Below, in pieces: positions 45,945-56,590 of a stretch of 64,000 nt of DNA; positions within the stretch are counted from its first letter, which is position 1; every line of letters begins with the position of its first letter. A program made the translations under genes and the position numbers. Origin of the DNA: Eublepharis macularius (Eukaryota > Chordata > Lepidosauria > Squamata > Eublepharidae); contig NC_072793.1 in NCBI RefSeq assembly GCF_028583425.1, positions 98,937,689-99,001,688 of the forward strand, read 5' to 3'. Below the pieces are notes generated by a model. It saw only the letters and a program-made list of their open reading frames with translations. It was not told the DNA's origin and searched no databases.

Positions 45945-46330
45945 AATAATCATATAAAGTATTATTATTAATATTTCTACCCTACTTCTCAAATAGGCTG
46001 TCATGGTGGCTCACCAAAGCAGAAAAGGTAAAATACAGTGATAAAAGAAAATAAAAATGACCAAAAGACAAAAACACAGAAATCAACAAAAAAAATTAAC
46101 AGCTTTTTAAAGCAGCAATGTTACTGTTATGGCAGTGCATTAAGAATATCAGATAAAAATCAAGTAAGGCATAAAATAGTTGAATACAAACAGTTCAGAA
46201 GATATCTCCAAAGTGGGGAGGGGCAGTCAGCAAAATCATATCAACAAGAAAAAGCCTGTGAGAACAATTATGTTTTTACCTGGTGGTGCAAACTCAAAAG
46301 ACTTGGCACCAGGGAAATGAAAAAATAGTC
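45945..46330 (-). mobile_element. L2/CR1-type LINE fragment
   Basis: 'tttctaccctacttctcaaa', an A-rich 'aaaatacagtgataaaag' stretch and 'aagcctgtgagaacaatta' with 'tttacctggtggtgcaaact' follow the layout of antisense sauropsid L2/CR1 3' ends. The 96-codon plus frame across it is not a gene. Confidence 0.45.
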
Positions 46331-47584
46331 TCATGAAAGCCTTGCTACAAACACATGTTAAAAATCAGCCATTTCTTTTTTAAAATCCTTCCAGAACCAG
46401 GTTAGGCCATTACATTACCGCTTGTCAGAAATCCTGGTCTCTCGCATACTTTACACCTTGTAGTCTATTGACTAAACAGGCTGTAACCCATTCCTATTGA
46501 AGATTAAACCATTCTGCTATCTTAACTGCTTGTCTGGAATGATGTATTTATCTGATTTCCCACACCTAATTACAATGCATTTGACAGCAGCAAACAGGGA
46601 GTTTAATAAGTCCTCATCTTGTTCAGTTGAGAGAGCATTCTATGCACTTGAAAGGGTCTTGGCAATATTAGAGATGGGAGCTTCTTTGCAAGTAAATAAG
46701 AGAGAGATCTGCTTTCCTGCCTGGAATAAAAGGGATCTCTTGTCATTCAGACAGATATCACAATTAGCCAAGATTAGATCAATCCGATAGATGGCCTGGT
46801 GGATTTAAAATGATGTTCAAGATTTTGTTGAACCTGTGGTGCCTTGACAGAGTTTTATCAGGCTAAGCAATCACATATTGTATTTGTTTGTGTGTGTGTT
46901 TAAACTTCAGCTTTCTGTAGCCCTAAAATCTCAAGATGAGCAACAATATTCAAGCTTTTAAAACAGTATGTAGTAACAGAAATGAATGGAAACATTAGCC
47001 TGCTACTTAAAGAATCTAAGGGTGTCTTTAAGACTGGGGGCAGAAATCCACAGGTGAAGCCTTTCCCAGTGTGGAAAGGTAATGATAGAGAAATCTTTAT
47101 CTATTAATTTGTGCCTGTTGTGCAGCTTTTAAAGGTATAGAAGCTCTGTCCACTAAAAAGAAGACAAGAGTATCCATGTCATCAAGACATTGCTGCACAT
47201 TGTGCAGCAATTGTGAAGGGCAGCATAGAACACAGTGACGTGCAAAACATCCATGCTGCAAAAACTGAAGTAAACAACAACTACTGTACAAGGAGGCTCA
47301 AATAGGGTTGCCAACAGGCTTGGAAAAATATGCCCCATACTTTAATATGTGGGAAATGGCAGCTGAAGTTTTTCATGGCAAGGAGGAAAATAACATTGCC
47401 TGATAAGTAACATACTGTTAAAACCTCTATTAAAGGGACAGGACATTTTTTTTCTCCAGGCAGTCAACAGCTTTAGGCCCAAATCTTTTTTTAAAAAAAA
47501 TTGCAGCCACCTCATTAATGAAATTTATTTTTAAAATCTATCTGAAATCTATATTTGCTGATTGGTGAAACTACACAGATGTGG
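46331..47584. other. No recognised feature
   Basis: No gene or named repeat. Confidence 0.45.
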
Positions 47585-47665
47585 TAGAAAAGAGCAAGAG
47601 TCCAATAGCACCTATAAGACTAACAAAATGTGTGGTAAGGTATGAGCTTTCGTGAGTCACAGCTG
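47585..47665 (-). mobile_element. PLE-like terminal fragment
   Basis: The minus strand reads 'gtgactcacgaaagctcata' and 'gttagtcttataggtgctat', with GAAA and a stem II-like GTGAGTCAC...GTGACTCAC retained but the 5' half of the core missing. Same family as 31780-31930. Confidence 0.4.
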
Positions 47666-47689
47666 TGATTTACCCTCCCAGCAAAGGGG

Positions 47690-48835
47690 GGAGATCCAGC
47701 ACTCACCTTTAGCAAGTCTTTGCGCTCACGCAAAGCATGCAAGCTCCTGGCATCAATGCACTGACATCACTTCTGGTAGTGGCATCATTGTGCAGGCCGT
47801 GGGAGTGCTCCCACGCTTTGTACTGAGTCAATTCTTAAAGAATCAGCCTGTTTGGGGCCCAAATCAGCCTGGCACAAAGCACGAGAGCACTCCTGCAGCC
47901 TGCACAATGACATCACTCCTGGAAGTGATGTCATCACACTGTGCCGGGAGCGTGACCTGGGAGGTCCCTTCCTGTGCCTTTTCCCCCCACCAGCCAGGTG
48001 AGTGGTGGCGGGGGGTGGAGGCCAAGACTTGGGATCCCATGCCACCACTTGGGGACCGGGCTGTCAGAGAGGGAAACCCTTGCCAGGAGAAAAACACACA
48101 AATAGTAATTCTATCAATTAAACCTCAAGGAATATTTATCAGTATTAAGGTTCCAGAATGTTAAAGTGCTATGTGCAACAATGTCATTGAATACATGTAA
48201 TATACAAGTTCTCAAGTGATACAAACTATCTCATCATAAATAACAATTCATACAGATATCCTGGTGGACAGCTGATAATATTCAAAGCATTCCAAGCCCA
48301 AACTGCGACTGGCTATCAGATGACACAGATTTTGCCCCGAAGGACTTCCTCAGGGGCATGGATCTTGTCCACAGCAAAAGTTACCGCATATAGTACAAAA
48401 TATTCATATAACCCGGAAATAGCACTGATTCCTGCAACGGAAGGAGATATATGCAACTAACAGAAATGTGTTTGTCATAAGAAACTTACCTATTGATTTT
48501 CCTTTTCCCAGATTTATATTTATGATACCTCTGTACTGGAGATGCAATAATTTTATGAATTGTTATTTGCATGAATTGTTATTTATGATGAGATAGTTTG
48601 TGTCACTTGAGAACTTGTATATTATGTGTATTCAATGACATTGTTGCAAATAGCACTTTAACATTCTGGAACCTTAAAATGGATAAATATTCCTTGAGGT
48701 TTAATTGATAGAATTACTATTGGTGTGTTTTTCTCCTGGCGGGGTTTTCCCTCTCTGATAGTCTGTTAGCTTTTACCAGGAGTGCCTGTGCTATGTGATA
48801 TTGCTCACCACTTGGGGACCGGCAACCCTACTTGA
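47690..48835. repeat. Fold-back repeat split by a PLE
   Basis: 47690-48059 and 48806-48835 are one repeat: an inverted centre ('attcttaaagaatcagcc') with 'atgacatcacttcc'-type blocks on both sides, ending 'cacttggggaccggcaaccc'. The PLE at 48060-48805 interrupts it near its end. Confidence 0.6.
48060..48805 (-). mobile_element. Short PLE insertion with inverted arms and hammerhead-like core
   Basis: Flanked by a perfect 17-bp duplication CACCACTTGGGGACCGG (48043-48059 and 48806-48822). Arms of about 200 bp (48064-48260 and 48560-48780) are inverted copies at over 90% identity. The central about 300 bp holds a minus-strand CTGAGGA (48353-48347), a short stem, then CAAAA in the GAAA position (48334-48330). 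No coding sequence. Assigned to PLE by layout and core, not by protein. Confidence 0.6.
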
Positions 48836-49236
48836 TCTCTATTCCTTCCACAAATTGTCTTATAAGCACAACACAGATTCATACAAATTTTCTTGAAAGT
48901 AAGTCTGACTGCTTTCAGTGGCACTTACTTTCATGAAAGAGGCTTAAGACTAAGGGTGCTTTCAGACGTTACACAGAAACAGGAGAAGAACCATGTCTGA
49001 TGTCTAAAGCAGGAATTCTTACATCTCCTCTTCAGTCACAACTTGACATGGATCTCCCCTCAGCAGGATACATGACTGCTTATTGTGGCTTGTTCTATCT
49101 TGCACACACCAAACAGGCGCATCAGGATGTGAACACAGTATCAGTAGCATGAGTTCTCAGTGTACACAGTAATATTTGTGAGGCATTCAGATTATGGATA
49201 CATGAAAATATATAGATATAACATGAAGGTAGCCAC
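48836..49236. other. No recognised feature apart from a possible decayed palindrome
   Basis: 'cttgaaagtaagtctgact' and 'ggcacttactttcatgaaag' at 48890-48940 form a weak inverted repeat. Confidence 0.4.
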
Positions 49237-49388
49237 CTAAAATGAGATGGGTTGACTCAATAAAAGAAGCCACACTCTCCAGTTTGCAGGATCTGAGCAA
49301 GTCTATTAATGATAGGATGTTTTGGAGGTCTTTCATTCACAGGGTCCATAGGTCGGAGGCGACTTGACAGCACATAATACACACACTG
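49237..49388 (+). mobile_element. BovB (RTE) LINE 3' tail, short
   Basis: Matches 42275-42425: 'aaaatgagatgg', 'gactca(a/g)taaaagaagcc', 'gataggatgttttggaggtc', 'ggcgacttgacagcacataa', then (AC). Only about 150 bp remain. Confidence 0.8.
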
Positions 49389-51281
49389 CCACGTGCTGCT
49401 TCTCCAAAGCAGAAGTGTATACAATAATGATTTATATTGACACATGGATATTCCTGGATATTTGTTTGTCAGGGAGCCTTTCAGCAAGTCTGACTTTCAG
49501 CCTATTGCTAACAAATAGAGAGGCTCCCTCTGGCAGCTGTTTTATCCTCAGGTTCCTTAGGGAACCTCTGAGACAAGCATGCTATTGTCAGCGTCTCACC
49601 TTCCATTACCACCCCAAGTCTCCAGAGACGGTGAGGCTGTTCTTCCTGCTGTGTACTGAAAGGAATGCATGTTAGCAAGAAACAGGTTTTAGCATTGTGT
49701 GTTTTATGTTAATATTTGGAAATATGAAGCTATGATAACCAAGAGTTTACTGCTAGCTAAGCTAATAAGAAGAACTTTCCTTAAATAAAACAAGGCACTA
49801 GCTTTTTATACTCTTTTCAGATGAGACGATGGGATCATGGGAAGTATTCTCGTTGTAGTGTTTCTGATGCACACTTAATAAATGATATAGACAGATGTCA
49901 AGAACCAAGCCTGCTTCTTGGCCAAATTATATATTAAGGTAAACCTAGTTTCAAAAAAATGATTCTGGGTAACTCAGGGAAACTGAAGAAAAACAGATCC
50001 CAGAGAGATATGCCCAAGTCAGGTTTTGCAGAAGACAGGTATAAGTGAGATCGTACAGGCATCAAGATCAAGCATCCCCTTCATTCCATCTTGTTAAGCT
50101 TATCCCAGATAATTGCTCTGATGTGTGGCATGACTCAGCTGCAGAGAGTCGTCATGACCACATGTCTCAGCAAGGCCCTGATTGGTTCTTAATATCTGCA
50201 CATGGTGCTGACCAATATGGGATACAAATGGGATTTTAGTATGGTTCTTTATTCTTGGACCAACATTTGAATAGTGTTTTTGCTCTTGGCCATTGTGTTC
50301 TAGTTGGAACTTTGTTACTGACTGTAGCATAATCTTTACAAGGTAAACTCTTGTATAGTTGGCAGAAGATCCTGCCAGGTATCTTTAGAAGTTTTAATTT
50401 AATTAGACTTTCTTATTTTATCTATAATGTCTTGCAGGCTTCCTAACTAGCTAATCTTCTTTATGCCATTTTAATAGACAAAATATTCTTTAATTCTGTG
50501 TGATGATTCTGTGGTGTGTGCTTCAGTCTGAAATCAGTACCTTAGCCAATTGGCCCAGGTTCCATATAATTGTTTTGCTGGAACTCAGCAGGCAAGTAAC
50601 CTACCTTGCAGGGCTGACAGCCAGTATGGCTTGACATTTTATTTCCTCAGTCTCTGAGCTTAGGGATAGTTATAGGAAATTAGTGGCTGCTTTCTAACCT
50701 GGAGTATTGGGATTTTCTGACCTCCAGAAAGTTTTGTTTAGCATCAGGGACCTGGGATAAGGGACCCCCTGTTGACAGAAAGAAACTGGAGTATGCTCCA
50801 AAAGAAGTTTAAGACTTTACAATAACTACAATGATATATTTAAAAATTGCAGTTATTGGCTTCCTTCTGTTCTTTGCCTGGCACTCCCCAAAATTGTTTC
50901 CTTCCATATAACTACTTGTAGAAAAATTTAGTTGCTGCTTATATCACATAAACATCTCGTGAGAATTAAAAATATATTTTTAAAATCCTCTTATCTTGGG
51001 GACAATTCTAATTTGTCCAAATAGGGATATTCTATAAAGCATAATATCCTCTAGGTATTGTGTTTGAAGTAAATAGCCTCAGTGTTTACATTCGATAGCA
51101 CTTCGTTCTAGTAGCTGAAGCAGCACAAGGACAAATGTATGGCATGGCATGTTTTCACCAATAACTTTGAGGGCCAAATTACATAATGTTGGGGGAAACT
51201 TTTGTTACCTCTGTTTGCCAATTACAAGGACCCCTTCTCTTCATGTCTGAAAAATAAATCAAGGCTTCAGATTTGGTCATC
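49389..51281. other. No recognised feature
   Basis: The stretch 49850-50800 has some LTR-like character, but ends and duplication were not found. No gene supported. Confidence 0.4.
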
Positions 51282-51284
51282 TTA

Positions 51285-51402
51285 GGGCCAAGCTACAAGT
51301 GACGAATGACACTTGAACAGCAAGTGTATTTCTCCCTGTTCACTTGCCCTCCACTCAATCCACTTGCCATTCAAGTGTCATTTGTCACTTGTAGCTTGGC
51401 CC
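51285..51402. mobile_element. Short MITE, GGGCCAAGCTACAAGTGACG ends, TTA target duplication
   Basis: 118 bp with inverted ends of about 30 bp, flanked by TTA at 51282-51284 and 51403-51405. Identical in layout to 18006-18123 (opposite orientation), with roughly 95% identity. Confidence 0.85.
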
Positions 51403-51405
51403 TTA

Positions 51406-52888
51406 GAAGCAGAAAAAGTTTATTATGAGAAGTTCTCAAACAAGCCTGATGCTCGTGCTATTACAGCAGGGAGCATTTCAACAAACAGGCTGCACCTACA
51501 TTTATACCATCACACAGGCATGACGCAAGTAAACAGCACTTGTTTAAGGTACAGAGGATTATTACAAGGATATATAAACAATCAAGAGAATGTCTCATGA
51601 TGTTTGGAACATGATAGATTGGCAGGTTAAGATTATGTTTCCTTTCAGGTCATGTAACATAAACTGTCAGAAAGACTCCATGATTATCTCTACATTGCTG
51701 AAGAAGAACATACCCAAGACTGAGAACAGAGCAGGAAGAAAATAATGTGTAGCCTTCATTTGTTCTCAGAATGCAAACTGACTGTATACAGCAAGGCTTT
51801 CGTGTTATTACAACCAAAATACAGGATGGAATGAGGAGAGATAAGCACATCAGGAGAAGAGATTTATTCATAAGTCCTTTAGTTAATTTAGACCACAAAG
51901 AGTCACATATAGAAAACAACAGAGCACCCCAAAAATCCCTAACACAAAAAATCATAGATTAACCTCATTGTACCCTAACCATGCAGAAAGTCGGAATGGA
52001 TAGATTTGATTCAAAGAGCAAAAAAAGTTCTTAGATGAAGATGTTGTCCATCCACCTGTCACTTCTTTTCCTGAACCCCTCTCCTAAAACACTTTTCTCG
52101 CAGCTGAGCAAACTTTGAGGAAAGATGACATCAAAGGATAGATAGTAATAGAAGTAACTGTCAAATGTTGGAAGGGTTTAGCTTATACATACTCCCTTTT
52201 TCTTTTTAAATTGATATACTAACACCCTTTTCATTGAGATTGAAGCTGATCTGGGTATAAACACTGCTGCTGCTGTTGCATGTAGTCTGAGCCTAAGATT
52301 GGTAGATGAAACGCTGACATTTGTAAGTTAAATAAAAGGGGCACGTAAAGTAGAATGTACATTTAATTTAGCACTGATTCTCTTTTTGTTGCAATATTTC
52401 ATTAACAACATTCAATAGTGATAATGAAAGATGTTCTCACCACAGCCAGTGGGGAAAAATGCACTTAATTTCAGCCAAACTCAACCTTACAACTTATTAT
52501 CCAGGAGTGTAACAAAGATGATAAGCCTTTCCCCTCAATCAGGTCTCTGGAGAGGAAGCATATATATTTTCTAAATAAAAAAAATGCACATTTATACTTT
52601 CCCTTCAGAACACTTCTCATATTGTACAGTATAAACAAAGGGAGAATGTTACATACAGTAGCATTTAAAGTCCTGCAGTATTTGTGCTGTGCTTCAAATG
52701 TCATTCTGTACATGTACTTTCTGACAAGAAAGTTATCTTCATGTAAGCAAAAAATAATTTGAAAATGTAACAGATGTGATCTTGCATATCTTAAATTTAA
52801 AGGAAGGGCTTTTTGTTAGAGAATTAAGTTAGTTTGACCTCCAGCAGTTGTTATTTTATAAATTAGTTATTGAATGCAAAAAAGTAAT
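51406..52888. other. No recognised feature
   Basis: No gene or named repeat. Confidence 0.45.
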
Positions 52889-52967
52889 CATTATCAGAAG
52901 TATTGTCAAAGGCTTTCACGGCCGGAGAACGATGGTTGTTGTGGATTTTCCAGGCTGTATAGCCGTG

Positions 52968-53041
52968 GTCTTGGCATCGTAGTTCCTGACATTTCGCCAG
53001 CAGCTGTGACTGGCATCTTCAGAGGTGTAGCACCAAAAGAC
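52968..53041 (-). ncRNA. Hammerhead-ribozyme-like motif, core intact
   Basis: On the minus strand: GTCTTTTGG (53041-53033), CTGAAGA (53022-53016), stem II GCCAG/CTGGC, GAAA (52995-52992), TGTC, then CCAAGAC (52974-52968). Best core in the window; only the C at 15.2 is replaced by U. Confidence 0.65.
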
Positions 53042-53394
53042 AGAGATCTCTCAGTGTCACAGTGTGGAGAAGATGTTGGCAGGTAATTTATATCTACTCA
53101 GGAAGGTGGGTTTGGGCTGAGTCATCCTGTAAGAGTTTCCCAGGGTTTCCAGTCCTGGAAAAACCAGGGTAAAAAAATACTCTACACCCTACAATAGCCC
53201 TGCAGAGAAGATTAGCATATCAAGCACCAATCCACATGCAAAAGAACCTCCTCAAGATACAGTGAAGTCTCCCTCCATTAGCATTCCACACCCTGGGAAA
53301 CTCTTACAGGATGACTCAGCCCAAACCCACTTTCCTGAGTAGATATAAATTACCTGCCAACATCTTCTCCACACTGTGACACTGAGAGATCTCT

Positions 53395-53468
53395 GTCTTT
53401 TGGTGCTACACCTCTGAAGATGCCAGTCACAGCTGCTGGCAAAACGTCAGGAACTACAATGCCAAGAC
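53395..53468 (+). ncRNA. Hammerhead-ribozyme-like motif, GAAA box altered
   Basis: GTCTTTTGG (53395-53403), CTGAAGA (53414-53420), stem II GCCAG/CTGGC, AAAAC in place of GAAAC (53441-53445), GTC (53446-53448), CCAAGAC (53462-53468). The altered box would be expected to impair cleavage. Confidence 0.55.
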
Positions 53469-53514
53469 CACGGTTATACAGCCCAGAAAATCCACAACAA
53501 CCATTATCAGAAGT

Positions 53515-55309
53515 GTTTTGGGGCTGAACTTGGGACAATAACCCTGCCCCCTTTCCTAGAAAGACCCTGGAATGTCAGGCTCTCTATTTTCAGGTTTTAA
53601 CTAGAAAGTGAATCTCACCTAGACCCTTCCTTTTTTTTCTTATTTAATATGTATGAGATAAAAAAGCACTGAGTGGGGGGGGGGAGTGAGTGGAAGGTGA
53701 TTTGATAGTAGATGCATCCAGTTCACATGCATTGGCATCAGGATGGGGCACAGAGGAAAACAACAACATCTAAAGACTAGAGCCATGGGCTGGCTTGTAT
53801 TTGTAGATGAGTAAAGTAATTTACAAAAGCATCTAAGGTAACCCCACCACAAACATATTTTTAATCCAGACCTTAAAGTTTCCTTTCTGAATCACAGGTT
53901 ATTTGCACCCATTTCACAAAGGAACTCTACTGTCAGAGACAGAGCCTGGAATCACAAGTAGGCTGTAATCCATGATTACAGGGATTCTAAGAATTTCACC
54001 ATAAATATGTTTGACAGTCAAACCCACCATGTTCATAGGGGATGATCAGATATGAACTGGTCACCTGATCTGTTCAGTTCGAGATGAAGAGCATGAATGC
54101 CTACCAAACCAATTTGCATCAGGTTTTTGCACGCATGAAAGATGCTGCAGTTCAAACTGATCAGCAATCATTAACATTACTAGGGACTTTTTAGACAAAA
54201 AACACCAAACCATAAGATTTTATTAAAACACAGCATTTATTTATGACCAATTTGTATGATTTGTGACTGATTCAATTGTCTATTTAAACAGTTGCCTGCT
54301 GAGTGGAGCAGTCATGCAGCTAGGAAGGGAGGGAGTAAAACTCAATTTGTGCTCTGTGAGATGTATCATATGCAATTGGCACAAAAAGCCGATTGCAGTT
54401 TATGGCACATTTAGGAATGCATACGGCAAAGCAACCCACTGAACAGCGATGAATATATTGACAAACAATCAAATTGATCATCAAAAAATCAGCCCCTGGT
54501 TTGCAACCAGTGAACAGGGCATGAGCTGAGCTTTGGGTCTTTGAGCCTCCCTAATTAGTGCTCCAGTAAAGTGAACCAATGGACCCAACCATTTCAGTAG
54601 AGCCATTGCTTATGTTTAACTTATGTGGCCCAATCTCTTTTAGAATGTAAGTGCCAGCGTGCAGATGGGGGGGAAAGCTAGAATGAAGCTGAGGTATTTA
54701 CTGGGAGAACAACAAGCCATCCCTGACTCTATCATTTGTCTCACTAAATACTGTTTCTCTTCTTCCTTGTTCTTTTTCTGACAAATCCCGACATTGTACA
54801 CTCTGATTTGGATCTCTGACAGAACAACACAGGAATTAGATAACTTGTCTTTTCCCCCTAATATAATTAGCTAATTTTTATCTATTTTACCAACTTTTTC
54901 TCATATGACTTAAGTGTCAAGTCTGTATGTCTGGGAATAAGTTTAATTCCTGCCCACCCACATGTTCATCTTAAGTTGTCATCCCATCCTGTCATTCTAT
55001 TAGATATGTTGCCTGGGATTTGCTATTGCAGTGCCATGCACTTTCAGACTGAACTGCCTAAAGAATTTGTACTTTTGCTGATTTTTTAAAAATGACCTAC
55101 CAGACATGGGAGGAGGGGGGTAAAGCCTAGCTAAACCTGTAAAAACAGGTGGCTCTGCCTGATTGCATTTAACCTTACTTGATCCTACTGTGAGGGACTC
55201 ATCTTTTAACCAAAAAAAGGAAAAGATATATATTTGAAGGCATGTATTCTTCCTTGATGGTCATCTTCTGATTAAGCCAAATTGTAGATGAATCAAAGAG
55301 GAGGTATCC
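53515..55309. other. No recognised feature
   Basis: No gene or named repeat. A G-run lies at 53676-53685. Confidence 0.45.
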
Positions 55310-55312
55310 TTA

Positions 55313-55400
55313 CAGTGAAATTCTTAGCAGAGTTACTCCAGTCTAAGCCCATTGATTTCAGTGAGCTTAGATTGGAGTAACTCTGCTTAGGATTTCAGTG
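55313..55400. mobile_element. Palindromic MITE with TTA target duplication, copy B
   Basis: 88 bp, CAGTGAAATTCTTAGCAGAG...CTCTGCTTAGGATTTCAGTG, flanked by TTA at 55310-55312 and 55401-55403. Same family as 41440-41522 and better preserved: 'gttactccagtctaagccca' pairs with its inverse across a short loop. Confidence 0.8.
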
Positions 55401-55734
55401 TTAGTCTCTATAAGCATGGTTGGGAGTTTAAGCATGGTTGGTTCATGGCAGCAACTGACCAACCATTAGACTGATTCAAGCGCTTACCTACATTTCTGCA
55501 AGACCGAAGTGATAGAATTACATAGATGACATAATATGGGCACAGACTGGGAGCTTTGTAAGTGTAAATAAAAATTGTGGCTCAGTTCTTCTGTGACTTT
55601 AAAAGTTATTCACCTTGTCTAATATCAGGAATAAAGCTAGTCAAAAGTCTGATTGTTGTTTCAGTTGGCTTTGATGGGAAACATCTGTAGCTTTCCGCTC
55701 CCCTCCCCGCTAATTTAGGATCAAATGTATTGTT

Positions 55735-55870
55735 AACAACTTTATTTTTACTCTAACTTTCTCACTGAGATTCAAGATGGATTACAAGATCTAAACAGTA
55801 CAATCTGACAGCATAAGAAAACCAAAGAACAATTCAATAGTAGTAGGATTACAGAATTAGAAAAGAATGC
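55735..55870 (-). mobile_element. L2/CR1 LINE 3' end
   Basis: The inverse of this stretch reads 'cttgtaatccatcttgaatc' and 'tcagtgagaaagttagagta' before an A-rich end, matching the tail at 23150-23206. Confidence 0.55.
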
Positions 55871-56503
55871 TAATAATGAACTATTTTAGGGGAAAACTAG
55901 ATGTGATGCCTGGCATGTGTACTTTATGTGATGCAATTTTACCTGGGAACTATAATTTTAAATGAGAGAGCCATTCGGGATTGCTGAAGAGAGGAAGGAT
56001 TCTTTCACTGCCCTCTGCTGCCTCTGCTGAATACTCAGCCCTGCCCCACCCCGCACCCAGCTCTGGCTGCAGATTTTGCTGATGCAATGTTTTCTTTAGA
56101 AATCTCAATGGGGAGAGGAATGATCAGCTCCCTCTGTCTCCCTACTCTGGGTGGAATCTGTCAGGTCTTAAAATAAAAGTTTTCAAAGACAGAGCCACGC
56201 GCGATCACTGGGGGAGAGAAACTTTGAAATTTTATTTAACAATCTCTCCCTTTCCCCTCCCCCTCCCCCTCCCCTTAATGAGGGGCAAATCCAAATCCTT
56301 CCTTTTATACTCAGCATTCCTCTGAGACATTCTGGCTGCCAATCTTCTCCATCACCTAAGTGCAGGCAGGCAGGCAAAATGACTGGCTGAATCTCCTCCT
56401 CAGACAGACCTAAGTTTTCCCCATAAATTTTTCCTTCACTGTGGGGTTAGGCAGATTACTTTTGAAAGGGCAGAGTAGTCAAATGGCTCACAGGATGGGG
56501 GGA
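55871..56503. other. No recognised feature
   Basis: Contains a CCCCTCC-type polypyrimidine repeat at 56249-56273. No gene supported. Confidence 0.45.
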
Positions 56504-56590
56504 AGCAATCCTAAATGGGTCTACTCAGATGTAAGTCCCATGTTATTCAATAGTGTTACTTCTAGACAAGTGTCTTTCAAATTGCAACCT
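56504..56590. repeat. Decayed short palindromic element
   Basis: 'gcaatcctaaatgggtctac' and 'tcagatgtaagtcccatgtt' followed by 'attcaatagtgttac' match the small reptile hairpin repeat also seen at 4741. Confidence 0.4.

Larger units (their letters stand above)
52902..53501. mobile_element. Compact PLE made of two head-to-head terminal regions
   Basis: Flanked by the perfect 13-bp duplication CATTATCAGAAGT (52889-52901 and 53502-53514). The left half (52902 to about 53150) is on the minus strand and the right half on the plus strand. Both match the 3' end of the PLE at 6318-7329 ('gggaaactcttacaggatga', 'gagtagatataaattacctg', hammerhead-like motif, 'atccacaacaacc'). No protein domain remains. 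Confidence 0.85.

Noticed and set aside
46038-46328. 96-codon Lys-rich plus-strand frame
   Set aside because: Lies within an antisense L2/CR1-type LINE fragment.
49850-50800. Possible LTR
   Set aside because: Composition only; TG...CA ends and duplication not found.
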